From Ascidia mentula (taxonomy: Eukaryota > Chordata > Ascidiacea > Phlebobranchia > Ascidiidae), in assembly GCA_947561715.1 (NCBI GenBank), contig OX387197.1, positions 25,880,266 through 25,944,265 on the forward strand: a DNA stretch of 64,000 bases, given 5' to 3'. A program made the position numbers and the translations under genes. Under the pieces are notes generated by a model. The model was not told the DNA's origin. It saw nothing but the letters and a program-made list of their open reading frames with translations, and made no database searches. Below, piece after piece: positions 62,801-64,000 of the stretch (positions are counted from its first letter, which is position 1; the number at the start of each line of letters is the position of its first letter).

Positions 62801-64000
62801 CGAAATTAAACCAACTCATAATAGATGGAGGTTGGGATTAACCAACTGAACCGTTTCGCGTCTCAAGATATTACTCCTTTTGTCTGTATGTCTTGCATTA
62901 CAATAACTTTAGCTTGTGTGAGAGGCCGGAGGTTAGGTTCGTGCGAAGATCGGTCGGTGTACGTCAGCTTCCACTTCTCCCAGTTTGCGGGTTGCAAAAA
63001 ATCACTGAGGGAAGATATTAAAATTTGAACTGGTTCGAGATTCGGACGCGATGACGGGATCGGGATTTTATGGTGCAGAAAGAAATGGCGGGAGGTGTTG
63101 TGAAGTGGGAGTGAGAACGTGGGGGGACACAGTGGATCATTCAAGCGTGGAACATATTTCGTCACCTCCTTCGAAATCGTGACAAGGCAGAATCTATCAG
63201 TCGCGGAAGTTTAATAACCCGAAGTATTAGAAGTGGGTGGTGTATAAAGTTTCATAACAATATCGGGTAATGTGCGCTACTGAGGGTGCGATTGTAGTGC
63301 TGTGTATCTGACAAGGTGATGTTATTTTTGATGTACGTTCGTGCGGATGGATTAACGTGAACTAAAACGACCCCTTTGTTGCGGCCAGCAGGGTAAACAC
63401 ATCTGTTGTTCATCTTGTCGTCAAAGCGATTGCTTATTAAACCGCACGTGGGGGTATCCGGTCTTGTACGCGATATAATAAATGCAACAACAATCTACGG
63501 GAGTGAAGCCGATTATGACAGCGATTTTGGAGTTGTTTATCGGCGTGTATGACGTAGTCGCAAAACGTTGCTTTTCCGTAATTATTTTCCTTTCCACAAT
63601 AAACTCGGTCCTGGTTTTCAAGGAGTGTTTTTCAAGTAGCGTTAAGGGTGGTGAGCGAATCTCACGCGAAACGCCGGAAAAAAACAAGCGATAACGAATC
63701 AGAAACGAAACGGGAAATCACGAAGCGAACGAACGCGAACATTCGCGTCACAAAGGCTATTGAGGAGCACTCGAAACTTCAAGCGGTCTCTTCCCCCTCA
63801 ACAAGGAGCCCCCAATTTCGGAAATTTCGAAAGTCATAACACGAGTTTCCTCGAGACTTGGTACAAGCTCGCCGCCAATCTAGAACCAAGTGCCAACCCG
63901 TTGCTAATTGGCCGTTCTGTGTCACGTGACGTATAATGGGTCACGATCGCGATTCGGGAATCGCTGTTTGATCAATTTTGTCTGTTTAATTCGATGTTAG
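59890..64000. other. Region upstream of the first identified exon of ROR-type gene B, no gene supported
   Basis: If copy B mirrors copy A, its linker and signal-peptide exons should lie here or beyond the window. An 18-base segment at about 60455-60475 (minus strand) has splice-like borders and compatible phase but too little content to call. Frames at 63482-63694 and 63648-63839 (plus) are open but unrecognised. Confidence 0.4.

Noticed and set aside
63482..63839. Two overlapping plus-strand frames (70 and 63 codons), one basic and charged
   Set aside because: No recognisable domain, no clear splice signals, and the codon signal is weak near the window edge.

Overview
This window is animal nuclear DNA. 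Coding capacity is broken into many short exons with GT-AG (and a few GC-AG) introns, and the proteins are metazoan extracellular and signalling families: VWA, adhesion GPCR, MAM, Frizzled-CRD/kringle/Ig receptor tyrosine kinase and a PH adaptor. Small introns (several of 63-72 nt), modest gene spacing and AT-rich spacers fit a compact invertebrate deuterostome genome; a tunicate such as Ciona is my best guess. That is inference: no marker gene proves it.

Layout. (1) 1059-6939, plus strand: a complete 10-exon adhesion GPCR of about 786 aa with an N-terminal von Willebrand A domain. (2) 7697-16668, minus strand, tail to tail with gene 1: a 19-exon secreted protein of about 1100 aa with a Cys-rich N-terminus, four MAM domains and a C-terminal VWA-like domain. 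(3) 16.7-21.8 kb: spacer with a long (GT)n microsatellite. (4) 21791-26530, plus strand: a 7-exon PH-domain, proline-rich adaptor of about 615 aa, SH3BP2-like but without an SH2 domain. (5) 27592-44076, minus strand: a complete 19-exon ROR-type receptor tyrosine kinase of about 1069 aa (copy A). (6) 48609-59889, minus strand: a tandem second ROR-type gene (copy B) whose 5' exons I could not find. The remaining sequence, 59.9-64.0 kb, shows no convincing gene.

All exon models were built by hand by requiring splice signals and codon phase to agree across every junction. Both ROR copies have lost the DFG aspartate, by different substitutions, so both are predicted pseudokinases. One 120-bp kinase exon is almost identical between the copies while its neighbours are strongly diverged, which suggests gene conversion. 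Window-wide, the palindrome TGACGTCA occurs 27 times, against about one expected by chance.

The ROR pair (Wnt5-type co-receptors in other animals), the adhesion GPCR, the MAM/VWA protein and the PH adaptor are all surface, matrix or membrane-proximal signalling proteins. Nothing in the sequence shows that they act together.
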